Assembly: GCA_030770545.1 (NCBI GenBank)
Contig: CM061102.1
Coordinates: 9,103,501-9,167,500, forward strand
Reading direction: 5' to 3'
DNA length: 64,000 bases
From: Macropodus opercularis
Lineage: Eukaryota > Chordata > Actinopteri > Anabantiformes > Osphronemidae
Every line of letters begins with the position of its first letter. Positions within the stretch are counted from its first letter, which is position 1. Positions 25,889 through 38,529 of the stretch are shown here, piece after piece. The notes beneath the pieces were generated by a model, which worked only from the letters and a program-made list of their open reading frames with translations, was not told the origin of the DNA and ran no database searches. The position numbers were made by a program, and so were the translations under genes.

Positions 25889-25904
25889 TCTCTCTCCCTC
25901 TCTC

Positions 25905-25950
<46 letters not shown>
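25889..25950. repeat. CT-rich tract joined to (CA)20 microsatellite
   Basis: Pyrimidine-rich TC sequence at 25889-25909 passes directly into a perfect CA run at 25910-25950. Confidence 0.97.
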
Positions 25951-25952
<2 letters not shown>

Positions 25953-26589
25953 CGTGTCACTAATGCATACCCTCCTCTCAGAGTTTCGAGTAACCACCAC
26001 CTGCTCTTGGCAGAGACCATTGTTCAGTCGGCCACCTGATGTAGCCTGACACATGTTGCCAAGCTGTGGGCTGAGCACTTTGATTTGGACAGAAGAGGGT
26101 GGGACACAAAGCACTCACCTCACCTTTATACTGAGAATTTGTGAAGCCATTTATCTTTGTGTGTTTAGGAAGGAATTATGTAAACACACAGATTCGTGAT
26201 GAAGTCACATTATTTTCTAATTACCCACCGCAGTAAAGTGGAGAATGTTGCACAGCATGGAGCTGCCACTGATAGCGAAAGAAAGACGTGTTTTGAATGT
26301 TGCAGTCACACATCTGTTGATAAAACAGCGTTTAGAAGTTTGTGGTGTGGCATCTGGTGCGTGCGGGCGTTGTCGCCAGGGTTTGGTGGCTTTGGAGCTC
26401 TGTCTACTCTGCAGCGATCTCTGGGTGGAACAGAACTGAATAGAACAGCACATTCAGTTCTGAGCAGGCTGTATTGTACAGTAGTCACGTATGTCTAACG
26501 CTGTCCGGGATGTTTCCTTCGTTGTGAGTGGTTTCTACCTCAGTCTGACCTTTCTGGGATTTTGGAGCCACGGTGTGCCACACAACCAG

Positions 26590-27070
26590 AGTGCTCGTAG
26601 GCTGCCATACCACAAGAGGAGACTATCCGCCAAATGCGACCAGATCCAAAGCTCAGCAGCAGTGTTGAGATTAGAGTGGCACACCAATTGTTTCACCATC
26701 ACTCAATCGGAAAGTGTTTCTAGACCAGACTCTGAATACAAAGACGTTCGGAACTGCCCTCTTGTTAATGAGAATGGCAGCGTTCCACATCCATTCGGAC
26801 GGTGTAAGCGCCAGTGTAGACGCAGTCCGAATAATATTCCCGTCGTAATTACGCCCTTAAAAATGTGTGTCACTCTACTGATATGTGTGTTTTTCTGAGC
26901 GTCACTGATTGATTTGTAGAAGATACGCAACATTGAGCTGGGAAATAAAAATGTGTTGTGTTGCCTGGTAACTAAGGTCAAGTTCAGTAACGGCGTGTTC
27001 ACGGTCGGCGTCACCAAGCCGGTGTGCTGTTTGACCGCAGCCTTCAAAGACCATGCTGGCGGTTTTGTGT
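26590..27070. other. CpG-enriched block upstream of the promoter
   Basis: About 26 CpG in 480 bp by eye, far above the neighbouring flank, with clusters near 26748-26830 and 26990-27040. Open frames cross it on both strands (26491-26898 + strand; 26703-27047 minus strand) but none shows a recognised domain. It could be a distal CpG island, an alternative promoter or a methylation-spared old insertion. The diverged repeats on both sides make a mobile-element origin plausible. Confidence 0.3.
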
Positions 27071-27223
27071 GCTCTTACTCATTAAGTAGGGTTGTAAATA
27101 CTTACTGGATATCAAGTCTGTTCCTGCTCCGCTGGTGGAAGTTGGCCTTGTAGGGGGATTGTTATTATGGCTTTATGTATTTTAATTACTAACAGTGTGA
27201 CTGGTCATTCAGGTGAATTTCGA

Positions 27224-27320
27224 AATTGTGCTTGTTCTAGTTCTACGTGAAATAAATGTAAGAATAATATTTAAGAAGACATTAGCGGATGAGGTCCGAT
27301 TTTGTATTGTTGCTCATTTT
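27224..27320 (+). repeat. Diverged dispersed repeat, copy 2
   Basis: Partner of 24741-24826, same orientation, with small insertions. Roughly two thirds of positions agree by eye. A (TG)10 run follows at 27371-27390. Confidence 0.5.
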
Positions 27321-27769
27321 CTTACTTTTAAATACTGATGTTTCTTGTAGGCTGGGACAGGCAAAATGACTGTGTGTGTGTGTGTGTGTGTTTGTTTGGT
27401 TCAGGTTTCACTTTGACTCGTGAAATTAAACTTCAAAAGGTCAAAATGCTCTCCCTGTGTGTTTCGTTGCCTGTGAAATGTCACATTATGTCTCGCTGGT
27501 GGTTGAACATAGCGCAGCGACACTCGTTTCCTTCCAGATTCTGCATGTTTAAGCTGGATTGCAAGCAGCTGTGAGAGACATGGTGAGTTGTGTTGACAAA
27601 ATATTTCAAATTGCAAAAAGATTCTCAATCTTATTATTATTGAACATCTAAAATCTGTGATACCTACATAGCATAGACCAGACTGGGTTTCACTTATTTT
27701 GCACATGATGTCTAGCTCAGATATTTGCTTCCTTCTCTTTCCGTCCTTTTATCTGCAATTTCTCAATCT

Positions 27770-28090
27770 GTCTATGTGCTTGGACACAATAAATATTCTA
27801 ATTCGGTCCAATCCAGCAGTGGTCTGAGGGGAAGTAGCCAGAGCTGAACACAATTTCTTGGCAGTCAGATGTGAATTATTAGCCAGCCCATTTAAGTGTG
27901 TTTCCATGTTTGATTGCCATATTCAGCGGGCCAGTGCCAGCAATGCCAAAACAGTGGGAGTAAAGCTAAGATCAAGTGCTAAAAACAGGCTCCTGATGCT
28001 TCCATTTTTCAACCACCCTCTGATGACGGCAGAAAAAAAGCGATTAAGGCAGTTAAAAGAGGAAATTCTGAATGTAATGTGATGAATAGT
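27770..28090. other. Candidate conserved non-coding element
   Basis: Long repeat-free stretch with balanced composition and motifs typical of vertebrate enhancers (TCTAATTCGG near 27796, TGAATTATTAGCC near 27871, a CAGCAATGCC patch near 27937, GCGATTAAGG near 28040). A + strand frame at 27858-28082 is open but has no domain. The non-coding reading is preferred. Confidence 0.28.
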
Positions 28091-31000
28091 CATAGTATTT
28101 ATATGAAAGAAATTAATAGAGACAGCCCTCTGATGCTTTTTGTATGTGTGGAAAAAGACAGGACAGTTTACAAAATAGACATGTGCAGGATTCACCAGCA
28201 ATTACGGAGTCACTGAACAATTGTAAAATTCAAATAAAAGATATGACACCACAAAATTGTGGCGCAATATGAATGTAATGAGCCATCGCAAGGGTATTTA
28301 AAGACACACACAGTCACACACGCTCACATTTGGACAATATTAATCACATGCAGGCATTTTAAGTAGGTTGTTGGATAAATATAGCAATTTATATTAAGAT
28401 ATTTAACTTTTTGAGTCCACACATGCGCGCGCACACACATACGCTATGTAAGATGCTCCATCATTTGTCATTTATATGTAATATGAGTGTGACCATCCCC
28501 AGCTGAGGTATCTAGCTGGGCCAGAGACCTCTCACTCATGCAGAACCACACAAATGCCATATGCACGCAAACATGCCCACAAGTACTACACACACCTGAA
28601 CGTACACTGAGCCCACATGTGCACCGAAACCCAGCAGACCAGAACTTGCACAGATTTTGGGATGATTCACTGGAGAAGTGGGCTTTCAGCACACGCACTC
28701 TCTCTCTCGGTCTTTCGCTCACTTGCACCAGCCCCCAGGTAAGGGAAGGCTCACGAAATTGAGTTCACGGTGGTCGCTTAGCAATGTTGAGCAGAGGGTG
28801 TGCTATCAGGCCAAATTGTTCCGGTTCCTCTTGGCTCCCCTCAATTCCGTTTGAGTGTTCAGCAGTGGAACGACGGCACAGTGATCTGGCGGCACTGACA
28901 TTTAGAAAGGATGAAGGGGAAAATAAAAGGCCAAAAGTGAGAATTTATCAGCTTCTCGCATAAAAGAAGCTGTAACACGGACAAAAGGAAACACACCAAA
29001 TCTCCCCTCTTGAAATGAGTTGGAATTAGTGTTGTTTGACAAGTACACCTCTTTCACACCTTCAGATAAAATGGAGAACGTGGCGTTGAGTTTTAAACAA
29101 CCACCAAACCAGATGAACGGGGAAGATGTAACATTTGTCCTTTTGTAATTGTTTTACATACTTTCAGTGATTTGCCTTGTGTCTTGGCCACGTATGGCTG
29201 CACGCTTACATGCACAGCTTTAAAGCCTCAAGGTGTATGTGACTAATTAGTACATACTGTTTTCTAAACCTCACTCTCAGCACTTTTCTGCCATTTTCAT
29301 GTTTCAAATTATTTGACCTAACGGCTACAGAGGTAAATATAGCAAAATGGGTAATTTTGCACCTCATCTGTCCCTCCATCTCAGACTAAAGGACAGAAAG
29401 TGTACAGCAGCTCTTAGACTTTTCAGCTTGTGGGGCAAAGCTGAATGTACATCTGCTAAAGTCTTGCCTAAATGTAAAATCTTCCCTAAATTACCTTTCA
29501 CTCCCTAATGTCACCTTCGTGCACTGCCAAAAGGAAATTATATGCGGAGAGCAATTAAATTTGTAGCTTTTACAGATACACAGATGCTTGTGTACGTGTG
29601 TGTGTTTTTATTACTGCTGGAGGCAGCTGGAAAACTTGGCTGCTAGTGAGCCAGATGTTTTGCTGCTCTTGTACCTGTCTGACACTTGAGCGATATGATG
29701 CTCTTCACACAACAACGAGCCTTTATTGTTACATGTGTTGCCAAGTTTAATGTCCAGTAAATCCTGACCTTTTGCTTGACAGATCCTTGTTCAAATATTT
29801 AATGGTTAGTTGTTTTTTTTTTTACAATGCATATTCATTTGGTTTTCTTCTTTTGTATGGAGGAAATTGGTGGGTAATCACCAGCAGCGACAATTACAGT
29901 ACGGAATAAACCTCTGGATGAGAATCACTTTGTGCTATTATCGCTGGTACATCAACTGTTAATATGCTTTAAAAATAATTCCAGAAATAATCAAATGCGT
30001 AGAGAAAATGATAATATACTGTTTGATGTCTTGGTCTGTCTGTGGTCTATACTGTAAGTAACTCAGAGAAAAAGGAGGCTTAGTCAGACAACACGAAATC
30101 ATTATTATTTTCAACTTAATAATCTCAAAGACCATGAAATAGATGTTTAAATGTACGGTTATTTTTCACAATGGTGACAGAATTAGAGGGTAACATTGTT
30201 AATATTTATGTATGTTACGTTAAGATTCAGCGTAGTCAAACTGTACAAAATGCAAACTGTGGTTTTCCACACCTTCCGTGGTCTTTAGTCGACTTGCTGC
30301 AGTTTTCTGTGGATTCGTGTGCTGTGCAGGGAACAAAAACCAGGACGAACCCGCAGCCAACACGTCAGCTGCTAACATTAAAACAAAGGGATGTGTCAAG
30401 TAAACAATAAAATAAAAATAAAAAAGTAACAAAGTAACATGACTTTGACATTGCTGCCTGCAAATCATTGCCTATTGAATGTTGGATGTTGATCTAAGAG
30501 GACACTCAGCTAGTAATGGGCAAAATGATTGTCTGACTGGCATAATGTCATCTTCTTTAAGTTTATTTAATTTTATACTTTAGAAAGAAGCTGTATGACT
30601 GAGTACGTACATGGACATCAACAGAAGCTTTGTGTTTTTACTTTGGGCATAATTACATATAACTGTCATTTATTACAGTAAAGTTATGTGTCACGATGAT
30701 AACAAGAGACCAACTGAAACATCACATCACCACATCTAAAGCTGCTGACAAGTGCTCTCACCTCAGCCTCAGTTTTAAGATATGATTATGTGACAGCTTC
30801 ACTGGCTGCTTTTATTACTAACTGTCAAATAGTCTTGTGGAAAAACGAAAGAAATCAAAGTTTTAAAAGAAGAGCAGTTATTAAAACGTGAGACTCTCAA
30901 TAGATCAGAATCAGATTTACAGGACGAGTACGCTGAGGCGTTTATACATTGTAGCTCTCGGCGACGTTACGCATGTTCAGAAGTGAACAAAACAAGAAAT

Positions 31001-33080
31001 ATCAGGACAGTCTAAAAAGACTAAACCGTCCCAGGCTGTTGTGTGTTTGGTTGTAGTAGTAACACTACAGTACAGCATGAGCAGCAGTACGTTGGGTGAA
31101 GGCAAACCTCATGTCACACTGTCATATATTGAAAATACGTATATCTGGCTCATTTTATGTTCAGGAAATTTCTGATCATTTGACAAGTCTTCATGTGGCT
31201 TATCTCTCCGTCAGATATTGGACTCGATGCCAGATGTTCTCCCTCCTCTATTTACAGATTTCAGTGCCATACTGCACCTTTGCAAGTCACCGTGTTTATT
31301 CTTCAAGCTAATCCTTTAAAACTACTCCGCTCTTATTGTTTGTGATTTTAATGTAACCAAGCTCAGTACACGTGTGAACAACAGGCAGCTGGTCCACGCC
31401 AACCTGGCTGCCCACACGGACTGCACAGGGAGACAGGTTTATCCAAAACCCATCCAACGACCTTTTGTCAGACGGTAAGCGCTAAGATGCACAGCGTGAG
31501 TTGTCACTTAAAGATGCTAAAGCTTTTTTTGTGTGGGTGTTATCACCTTATCAGAGTGAATACGCCGCCAATCCACGTCCTGCTGTGCTCCACAACTCAT
31601 GTTCTTCAACAAAAGCAGCAGTAATATCACTGTTTGACGACAGTGAAGCGATCGCTTGGGAAAATCTTTTAGCACTTCACTTAGAAATGTGACTTTCCTC
31701 CAAGGCTGCGTTTGCTCATCTCGTTGTCACCAGTGTAGTTCTACCGTTAATACTTTAATATTGTTTCACTGCTTATTTAGTGATGAGAATCTATAATTTC
31801 TAGCCCCAGTACGGTGGAAAAAGACGTGTGTATTAAACTGTGAAATAATGTCCAATAAATGACTTGATTAGTTGCATAATTACATAATCCCACTTCCCCT
31901 TAGTATTTTCCACACTAAAGACAACCACTAAATAATCATGTTTATTTGTCAGAATATCCCTGTTGTAAAATATGCTGCTGGAGCAAAGGACGACCACAGC
32001 ACAGGGAGCAGAGCAGAACCAAAGGACGCGCAACATGTGTTTAATATTTTGTTGTATTGGACCCAACTCAGTCAAGCTGAAGGATATTGCATGAGGTTCT
32101 TCCTGAGTTTGGACTTCCCTTATTTGGTTTTATTACAGTTCCTCAGCTCCATTTACACTGTAGGCTGTTCAAAGTCAAGGTTGTTTTGTCACGTTAAGGT
32201 CAGATGTGCTTCCTCTGTGGGCTAATTACAATATTAACCAATCACTTCTTACTAGGTTACATTAAAATAGCTACTCGCGAGATGGTGTTTCACATGAATA
32301 GAGGTTCCTCATGCTGTAGACAGAGAAACTGTCAGCATGGTGCCTGTGGGTTGGCTGTTAACTTACTGTCATATTTACTGTAGATGTTACAAGGCTGTGT
32401 TGTTAAAACCTGTATATTCAGTGGTGCACTTACGATTAAACATAAAGGTCAAGTGCATTAAACAGAATAATCCCTTGTGCTGCTTCAGGCAACTTCCTCC
32501 ATGTTTCCTAATGTGGGAACTCTTTGCATTTTTCTTTGTTCAAAATTGAGTAAACTAGTGTCTCTGACAACCCAGGACAGTTTTGGATGTCAAAGGATGA
32601 AAATGGCTGCTGCTCAATCAAAGAAGCTTTTGTGGATCACCTCAATCTTACGTACATGTCCATCATTATCGTCCCCAGCACATACAGCAGTTTTCTTTCA
32701 TGTCCTCTTGATGATTATTTCCACCGTTGCCTTTGATGATGTGATGTGGTTTCATTTCTTGTTGGTTTGTCGTTCTCTTGTATGTGCAGTGTCCTTGTCG
32801 GCTTAAAGTGAGTTTTTGTTTTAAGCAGCCAATGGTCATTGTGAATGTTCACCATTCTGCACGGCTTTGGTGTCTCTTAGCTACATTCACCATTGTGTTT
32901 ATGTTTGCATGGCTGTTACGCTGAAATGAACGAACCTGTGTAACATCACAGTGTTAGAGCTCCTCTACGAGACCATGCAGCGTCTACAGGCCAACATGTC
33001 AAGGCTGATGATTAGACAAAAGAAAAAAAAAACTATTTAGCTGTGATTTATAAAGACTGAACTGGATGCTTGGGGCTGTG
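28091..33080. other. 5' flank, no gene seen
   Basis: Mostly unique AT-rich DNA. Alternating CGCGCGCACACAC sequence lies at 28424-28439. A short hairpin (CAGCTTCT at 28949-28956, AGAAGCTG at 28965-28972) sits in a repeat-poor patch at 28790-29010. A T run occurs near 29813-29824. The remainder shows nothing I can name. Confidence 0.45.
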
Positions 33081-33082
33081 CG

Positions 33083-33106
33083 TTCATTCATTCATTCATT
33101 CATTCA
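33083..33106. repeat. (TTCA)6 tetranucleotide microsatellite
   Basis: Six perfect TTCA units followed by AACA. Confidence 0.97.
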
Positions 33107-33555
33107 AACATAAGCAGCAGGAAGCATATGTATCGTGCTAGAATAGCTGCTGGTGCTGCTACAAGGTTTGTTATTCTGTAGCCTGCTCATCTGACTCATG
33201 TAAACCCGCTGCAGCCTGCGCTCCTGGAGTGGGTTCACTAATTAGCAGGAGCTCTGTTCGCTGCAGCCTTGTGAGGAGGAAACCTCTGCTCCTTTCTCTC
33301 ACTGGGGCGGCATTAGAGCATGTTTATAATTTACCCAGCGTGCAGCTTACAGTAAGTATCCCTCCATTTGTTGGTTTATGCCATCTTAATAATGTATGTG
33401 ATCGTGGTTCATACTGGAAATTCTGGATGTGTGACACCTCTTACACACACACACGCACGTTTGAGCTTATGTTCAGGGCATTTAACAGCAATTGTGCTGG
33501 ATGTCCAATGATAGATGATGTGATTTGATGTCACATAATGAGTGAGATGACTCAC

Positions 33556-33630
33556 ACCAGGCATCACAGGTCCATCACAGTCTGTAAACAGCCTCCACAG
33601 CTTCTTGTCCAGGCTGAACGCTGTAGCCAT
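33556..33630 (-). CDS. Possible start exon of an unrecognised minus-strand transcript
   Basis: The minus strand has an ATG in a strong context (GCCGTCATGG) followed by 25 codons with coding-like choice (AGC CTG GAC AAG AAG CTG TGG). They end at GGT before a consensus donor GTGAGT (intron from 33555). Using the G|GTGTGA donor instead gives phase 1. The peptide is MATAFSLDKKLWRLFTDCDG and five more residues, and is not a signal peptide. The nearest upstream ATG is followed at once by TGA. CpG is locally raised (33630-33660). All three readings of this GC-rich block are partly open, including the + strand, so it may be non-coding. It could be a separate gene or an upstream alternative first exon of the 23.6-kb gene. 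Confidence 0.22.
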
Positions 33631-33719
33631 GACGGCGGTTGGGGGCAACGTACACGGACCTTTGCCTGTAAGAGGCTTTGCGTTGTTCAGTTTTCTCTCC
33701 TTCACATTCTTCTCTGACT

Positions 33720-36700
33720 AAACCTGGGTGAGATTTTCTTTAGACAATAAGATTGCTTGTGTTCCTACAGTTGGCTCTTTAATGGGCATGTGTGGATCAG
33801 TTGTTCCACTGAGGCTGGGGATGAAATGAGGGATATCATAATGCTAATATTATTATCATTGTATTAAGTGTGCCAGTAGATGTAATTTAATTGTGAGATG
33901 GTTAATTTTTAATTGTGCATATAAACTGATTATTGTTAAATGGGGTATAGTTCTCTGAGATGTTCTGTGTAATCAGAGGCTGCATGCATGGAAAAGCAAT
34001 CTCTCCCATTTCTTGGTTATATCCCGTCCTTTATTTCCTCATCTTTTGTTCCCTGTATATCTTGATTTGCTGTTTCTTCTTCCTGAGCTGTGGATACGTG
34101 ACGCGTAAAGTTCCAGAGTAAGTGAGAAAGAGATTAAATGAATGAGGGCATATGTCTCAACTTGAATGTGAGAAGGTGAAAGAAAAGGGCATGACGTGTT
34201 AAACCTCACTTTCTTCCCTCGGCTCTCTGGTGAAAAGCCAAAATGAAATAACCTCTTCCTTCAATATCACCAATCTGACTCAGCAGCACCTTATTGTTCT
34301 TTTCTCCTCCCTCCTATGGCTCTCCAGTCACCCATTAGTATTATCCTTTGCCTCCTCTTTTGCCGCAATACTGTGCATAGCCAAGGAATTCAATGCGAGG
34401 TCCCAGGTTTATCTGTTATTTTCTACTCCCTGAGCTGCTCCCCCCACGCTCCACCGCTTATGTTTTCTCCCCACGTGTTCCGTGCTGTTGATGGGCCACA
34501 GAGAAGTCATTAATTCCCAACACAGTGTGAGTGAGAGCGCACACCAGAGGAGAGCGGGACTGAAGCATTCACAGCTCCGCATCCTTCTGATCCTTCAGCC
34601 AAAAGAAAAATATCCCCACGGGCCACAGTTCTCGAATGGGTGTGTGTCTGTGTGTGCGCCAAAGCGAGAGAGAGTGTGATGGCTAACCTAAATCACAGGT
34701 ATTGTTCCGAAGTTAACTCCTTTGGGGAAAACTGACAGCTAGCTCAACACACTTGATAAGAGTGATACTGGAGATTTTTGGATGTCTAAAGATGTCATAG
34801 ATCCTAAAAATCCTGAAGAGGCCTGTTCTCAGGAGAAAAGAGTTGTTATGGTTTGTGAGATGTGGCACAGCATAGAGGGAACGCACTGAAAAGGCTGCGC
34901 TTGAACTGTACCTGGCCTGATAAACAGTGCGTACATGCGGTCCATGTACAGCAAAGTATCTGACACAGATTTGAATTTTCAGCTTTTGGTTTTTAATAAA
35001 TTTAGAAACATGATTTCTGCTCACAGTCGTTACAAATTAAAAATGAAATGGAAACCAAACATTTGAATAGTCAAACCTGGACACAAACTGTGATGATGGC
35101 TGAGTTCACAACTGTAACTGTTAGATGAAAGATCTAAAGTTGCTTTGGAGAAAAGAGCTGAAGGTAAATAACCCAAACTAATCCAGTGTCAGCAGGTAGT
35201 GCAGCCACCACAGCAAAGACAAACACACTGAACACAGGGCTTTAAAGGCCTGCATTGGCCTTATAGTATATGAAATGTTACAAGCTTGCTTTTAAAATGA
35301 CACATACAACTGAGATCTGCATCTTTTACTCCCTCTTGATCATCTTACGTCCTCAACTCCTGTTACCTGCCCCAGTACGTTCGTCCCCCTGTTGTCCCAG
35401 GACCTTTTTCCCAAGATCCACCTGTGTTTCCTTCTTTCCTTGCCTACCTACACTCTATTCACCTTCACAAAGTCAGGACAACTGAAACCAGTTCACGCTA
35501 AAACTCTATATTATTTGTTGTCAGCACATCACCATCACCACTGGATGTGGGTTCAGCTGTGACCATTCTCCGCTGGATTTTTTTGGGTTTGTCTCTGTAA
35601 TTGTCTAAGGTCTTGACCATAGCGCGAAACATTTCTTGTTGTTATTATTGAGCAGTGAATTTAAAAAAGTACTGTTTCCAAAGAACTGCGCAACGTGTCA
35701 TTCCTTTGCTACATGTATGGCAGAATGTGGAACCAGCAGGCTGTGACCCTTTAGGGCTGTTGTGACGGGTTCGTCCCACACTTTAAACGTGGCCAGTGCT
35801 CGTCTTGAGCTGCTTTTTGGATCATTTACAAATCAGATCTCACAACACAACTTCATTTTCAGCAGCTCTCAGCTCACTCCAGACTTTATTTACTTGCTCT
35901 GTCCATGTCCGTGCATAATCTTATTTGCAGTTGTTTCCTTATCTCTTGATTTAACAAGCTAATACAGATTATTTTTCTCTGTGCGCTGCTGCTGCTTCTT
36001 TGTTATTCACAGCGGTGCTTGAAAGTTCATGAACTGCTTAGAATGTTAGTCCTTTTGCATGAAAGTGACCTCAAACCAAAAAGATTTGCCTAAAGTTTTA
36101 AAACTAGATAATGTCATGTAAATTATAAAACTGAGACAAGATGACACTGGCTCCTTTATTAAGTTTTACATTTGTCTTTATCCCACTAAATGACAACATA
36201 CGAACACCAACAGGATATTTTGAAGGGAACAAAACAGGTAGGGGTTTGTGAAATGTGTGAGCAGCCGAGGCCCCATTTGCCTCATCCCACCGATTATCAT
36301 AAACACAATTTGCAAAAATAAGGTAATAAAAAATGTCATAATAAATACCAATAGAATCGATCATATATGAGAAAATGAAGGGGTATTAAAATGCAAATGT
36401 GAAGGTTTTAGATGGAAATTCAAATATTCATAACCCCCCCAACCAACCAAGGCATCATGGTTAAAGCTGATTAGACTGTGGCAGTGGTTTAATTCAGTAG
36501 TAGTTATTAAACATGTGCAAAACATTTCAGTAATGCAGTGAGTGTTGCAAAATCTAATATTTGGTTGAAGGCAAATAAATGATATTACTCTGAGGATCTT
36601 ATTGATGTGGTCACATTTCTGGGATTTTCTCTGTAGGCCAGAACAAAATTTCCCAACTTCCAGCACTGAGCCAAATTCCACCTCCCTAACCCACACGACT

Positions 36701-37190
36701 GCTTTGTAACCATGAATGCAACATGAGAACCTTTGCTCAGCTCAGATGTTAAGACAGACCTTGCATTTTACAGTATCACTTATCACCACTGGGTTTCATG
36801 ATACATGGCCCTGGAAACCATTCGAAAGCGTGCCCCGGTGCCAAAACCACAGAATTTACGCCCAACAGAGTCAGCGTCACAGAAAGCAGATAAACAATGA
36901 CAACGACACTGTGCAAACAATGGAGCTTTTACCGCTTAAAACAGAATGAAGTGACGTTCTGCAGTCCAGCACAATGGATCATAATCATAACCTTCTCCCT
37001 TCTATCAACCCAAAACGCTTTGATCCCACTGATTTTATCCTGACTGTTACCTCTGGTATGTTTCCATAACACATGCAGCCTCTAATTGTGTTCTATGTAA
37101 TATTTAATAAACCTCATACTTTTGTTTGTACTGTATAGTGTAGTGACTATTATGAAATCTCAGCATAAATGTGCATACATGTATTTTCAT
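33720..37190. other. 5' flank, no gene seen
   Basis: AT-rich unique DNA with short chance frames only. No long simple repeat. No splice-bounded open block caught my attention. Confidence 0.45.
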
Positions 37191-37199
37191 AATGGTAGA

Positions 37200-37640
37200 G
37201 TATAATTAACAGTTGTGTCATTTCATAAAGTGGTTCAACAGGCATCCATCATAAATTCAGTATTGTGGCTGCATGTGCAGGAGACTGGCAGCGATGTGAG
37301 CTGAGCCAACAAGTGTCTGCTCGGTTACTCTTTGGTGATTGCTGTCCGGATACAACACACCTTTCCTCGTGATTGGAGACCCACTTTGCATTTTTCACCA
37401 AATTCATGAGCAGAAACAAATACGGTACTTAAATGCGGCATCTCATTCTCTATTGTTTTTCTGCCTCCTTGCAGAGCTGCTAAGTGCTACAGGAGGCTGA
37501 ATTCATTACTTGTCTCAGTTGCATATATTATAATAGTGCTCATGTGAGATTTGAGAAACAACAGCTTGCATTTTTCAATTCTGGCTTTTGTCAACTGTGG
37601 GATTTTGCCCGTCTGATACGCATCTAAATAACTCGTGGCT
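37200..37640. other. Candidate conserved non-coding element
   Basis: About 440 bp without simple repeats. AT-rich and mixed patches include TATAATTAAC near 37201, CTTTGCAT near 37385, TTCATGAGCAG near 37404 and a GAATTCATTACTTG patch near 37499. Many stops occur in all frames. Enhancer-like by texture; no comparison was possible. Confidence 0.25.
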
Positions 37641-38259
37641 GTATGACGCTTACTGAAAACTTACAACAGTAAAATGACGCATGTAAAGCCCTGTGGTGTC
37701 CTGACAGTTTAGACACTTGACAGAGAGCAGGTCAAGAGGTGGTTGGTCGCTGCTGCTGTGTCTGGTAACATGACTACAGAGCGTTAAGGCTGCAGCTTCG
37801 GACTCTAAAGTAATCTCTTGCTAAATCCTCCAGTGTCTCTACCTCTTCTTGCGTCCATTACTTTCTCAAGGCTGAAGTGTTGCTGAGCATTTCTAAACCC
37901 AAATAAACAATAGACCTTTATTCAGCTTTATGACAGAGGTCCAGATGATGATGGGCTTGAAGGGTTCCTGGATGCTGACAGACCTTCTGGTCATCAGGCT
38001 CACTGCGTTTTACAGGTCCTGTCTGCGCTGTTAACACACACATACTGTCCTGTAGAGACACACGCGTGCACTGAGGGGGAAACGCTGAAGGGTCTTTAAT
38101 GTAGAGCTGTTGCAATAACAAAGGATTAAAGCTTTTCTCTTTTCTCTGCACACACAAAATGCACAAAAACATATACCGAGCTTAGGTGAAAGGGCAAAAT
38201 CAGATATTAAGAAGTTGCTGATTTTTTTTTTGCAAACATAGATTTTCATTGTCAACAAA

Positions 38260-38520
38260 CCAAAGCCCGCTGCCTTCCCCCAGGGTGTCGCTATGACGAT
38301 TGCGATGTTTGACCTACAGTAGCAGCCAAAGACAAATCAAGCAATAGGCCATTACAAATCAGCATGAAATTATAGGTTGCCGTACCTTTATCATTATGCA
38401 GCCCAGCTATGACACACACATGATTGTAAACCTAGCATCTCGTTTTACAAAAGCTGATGTTTTATGCCCATTTACCGCCAGCTGCTCAACAGGAAGACAC
38501 TGTACACGGTCTAATAATAT
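38260..38520. other. Candidate conserved non-coding element
   Basis: Repeat-free, high-complexity 260 bp with a GTCGCTATGACGATTGCGATG patch region near 38287 and AAATTATAGG and CATTATGCAG cores near 38367 and 38391. Several CpG survive in otherwise CpG-poor flank. Stops occur in all frames. Confidence 0.25.
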
Positions 38521-38529
38521 CTTATATCA

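Noticed and set aside
26491..26898. 135-codon + strand frame as a gene
   Set aside because: No domain or splice signals. Openness is explained by the CpG-rich, stop-poor composition of the block.
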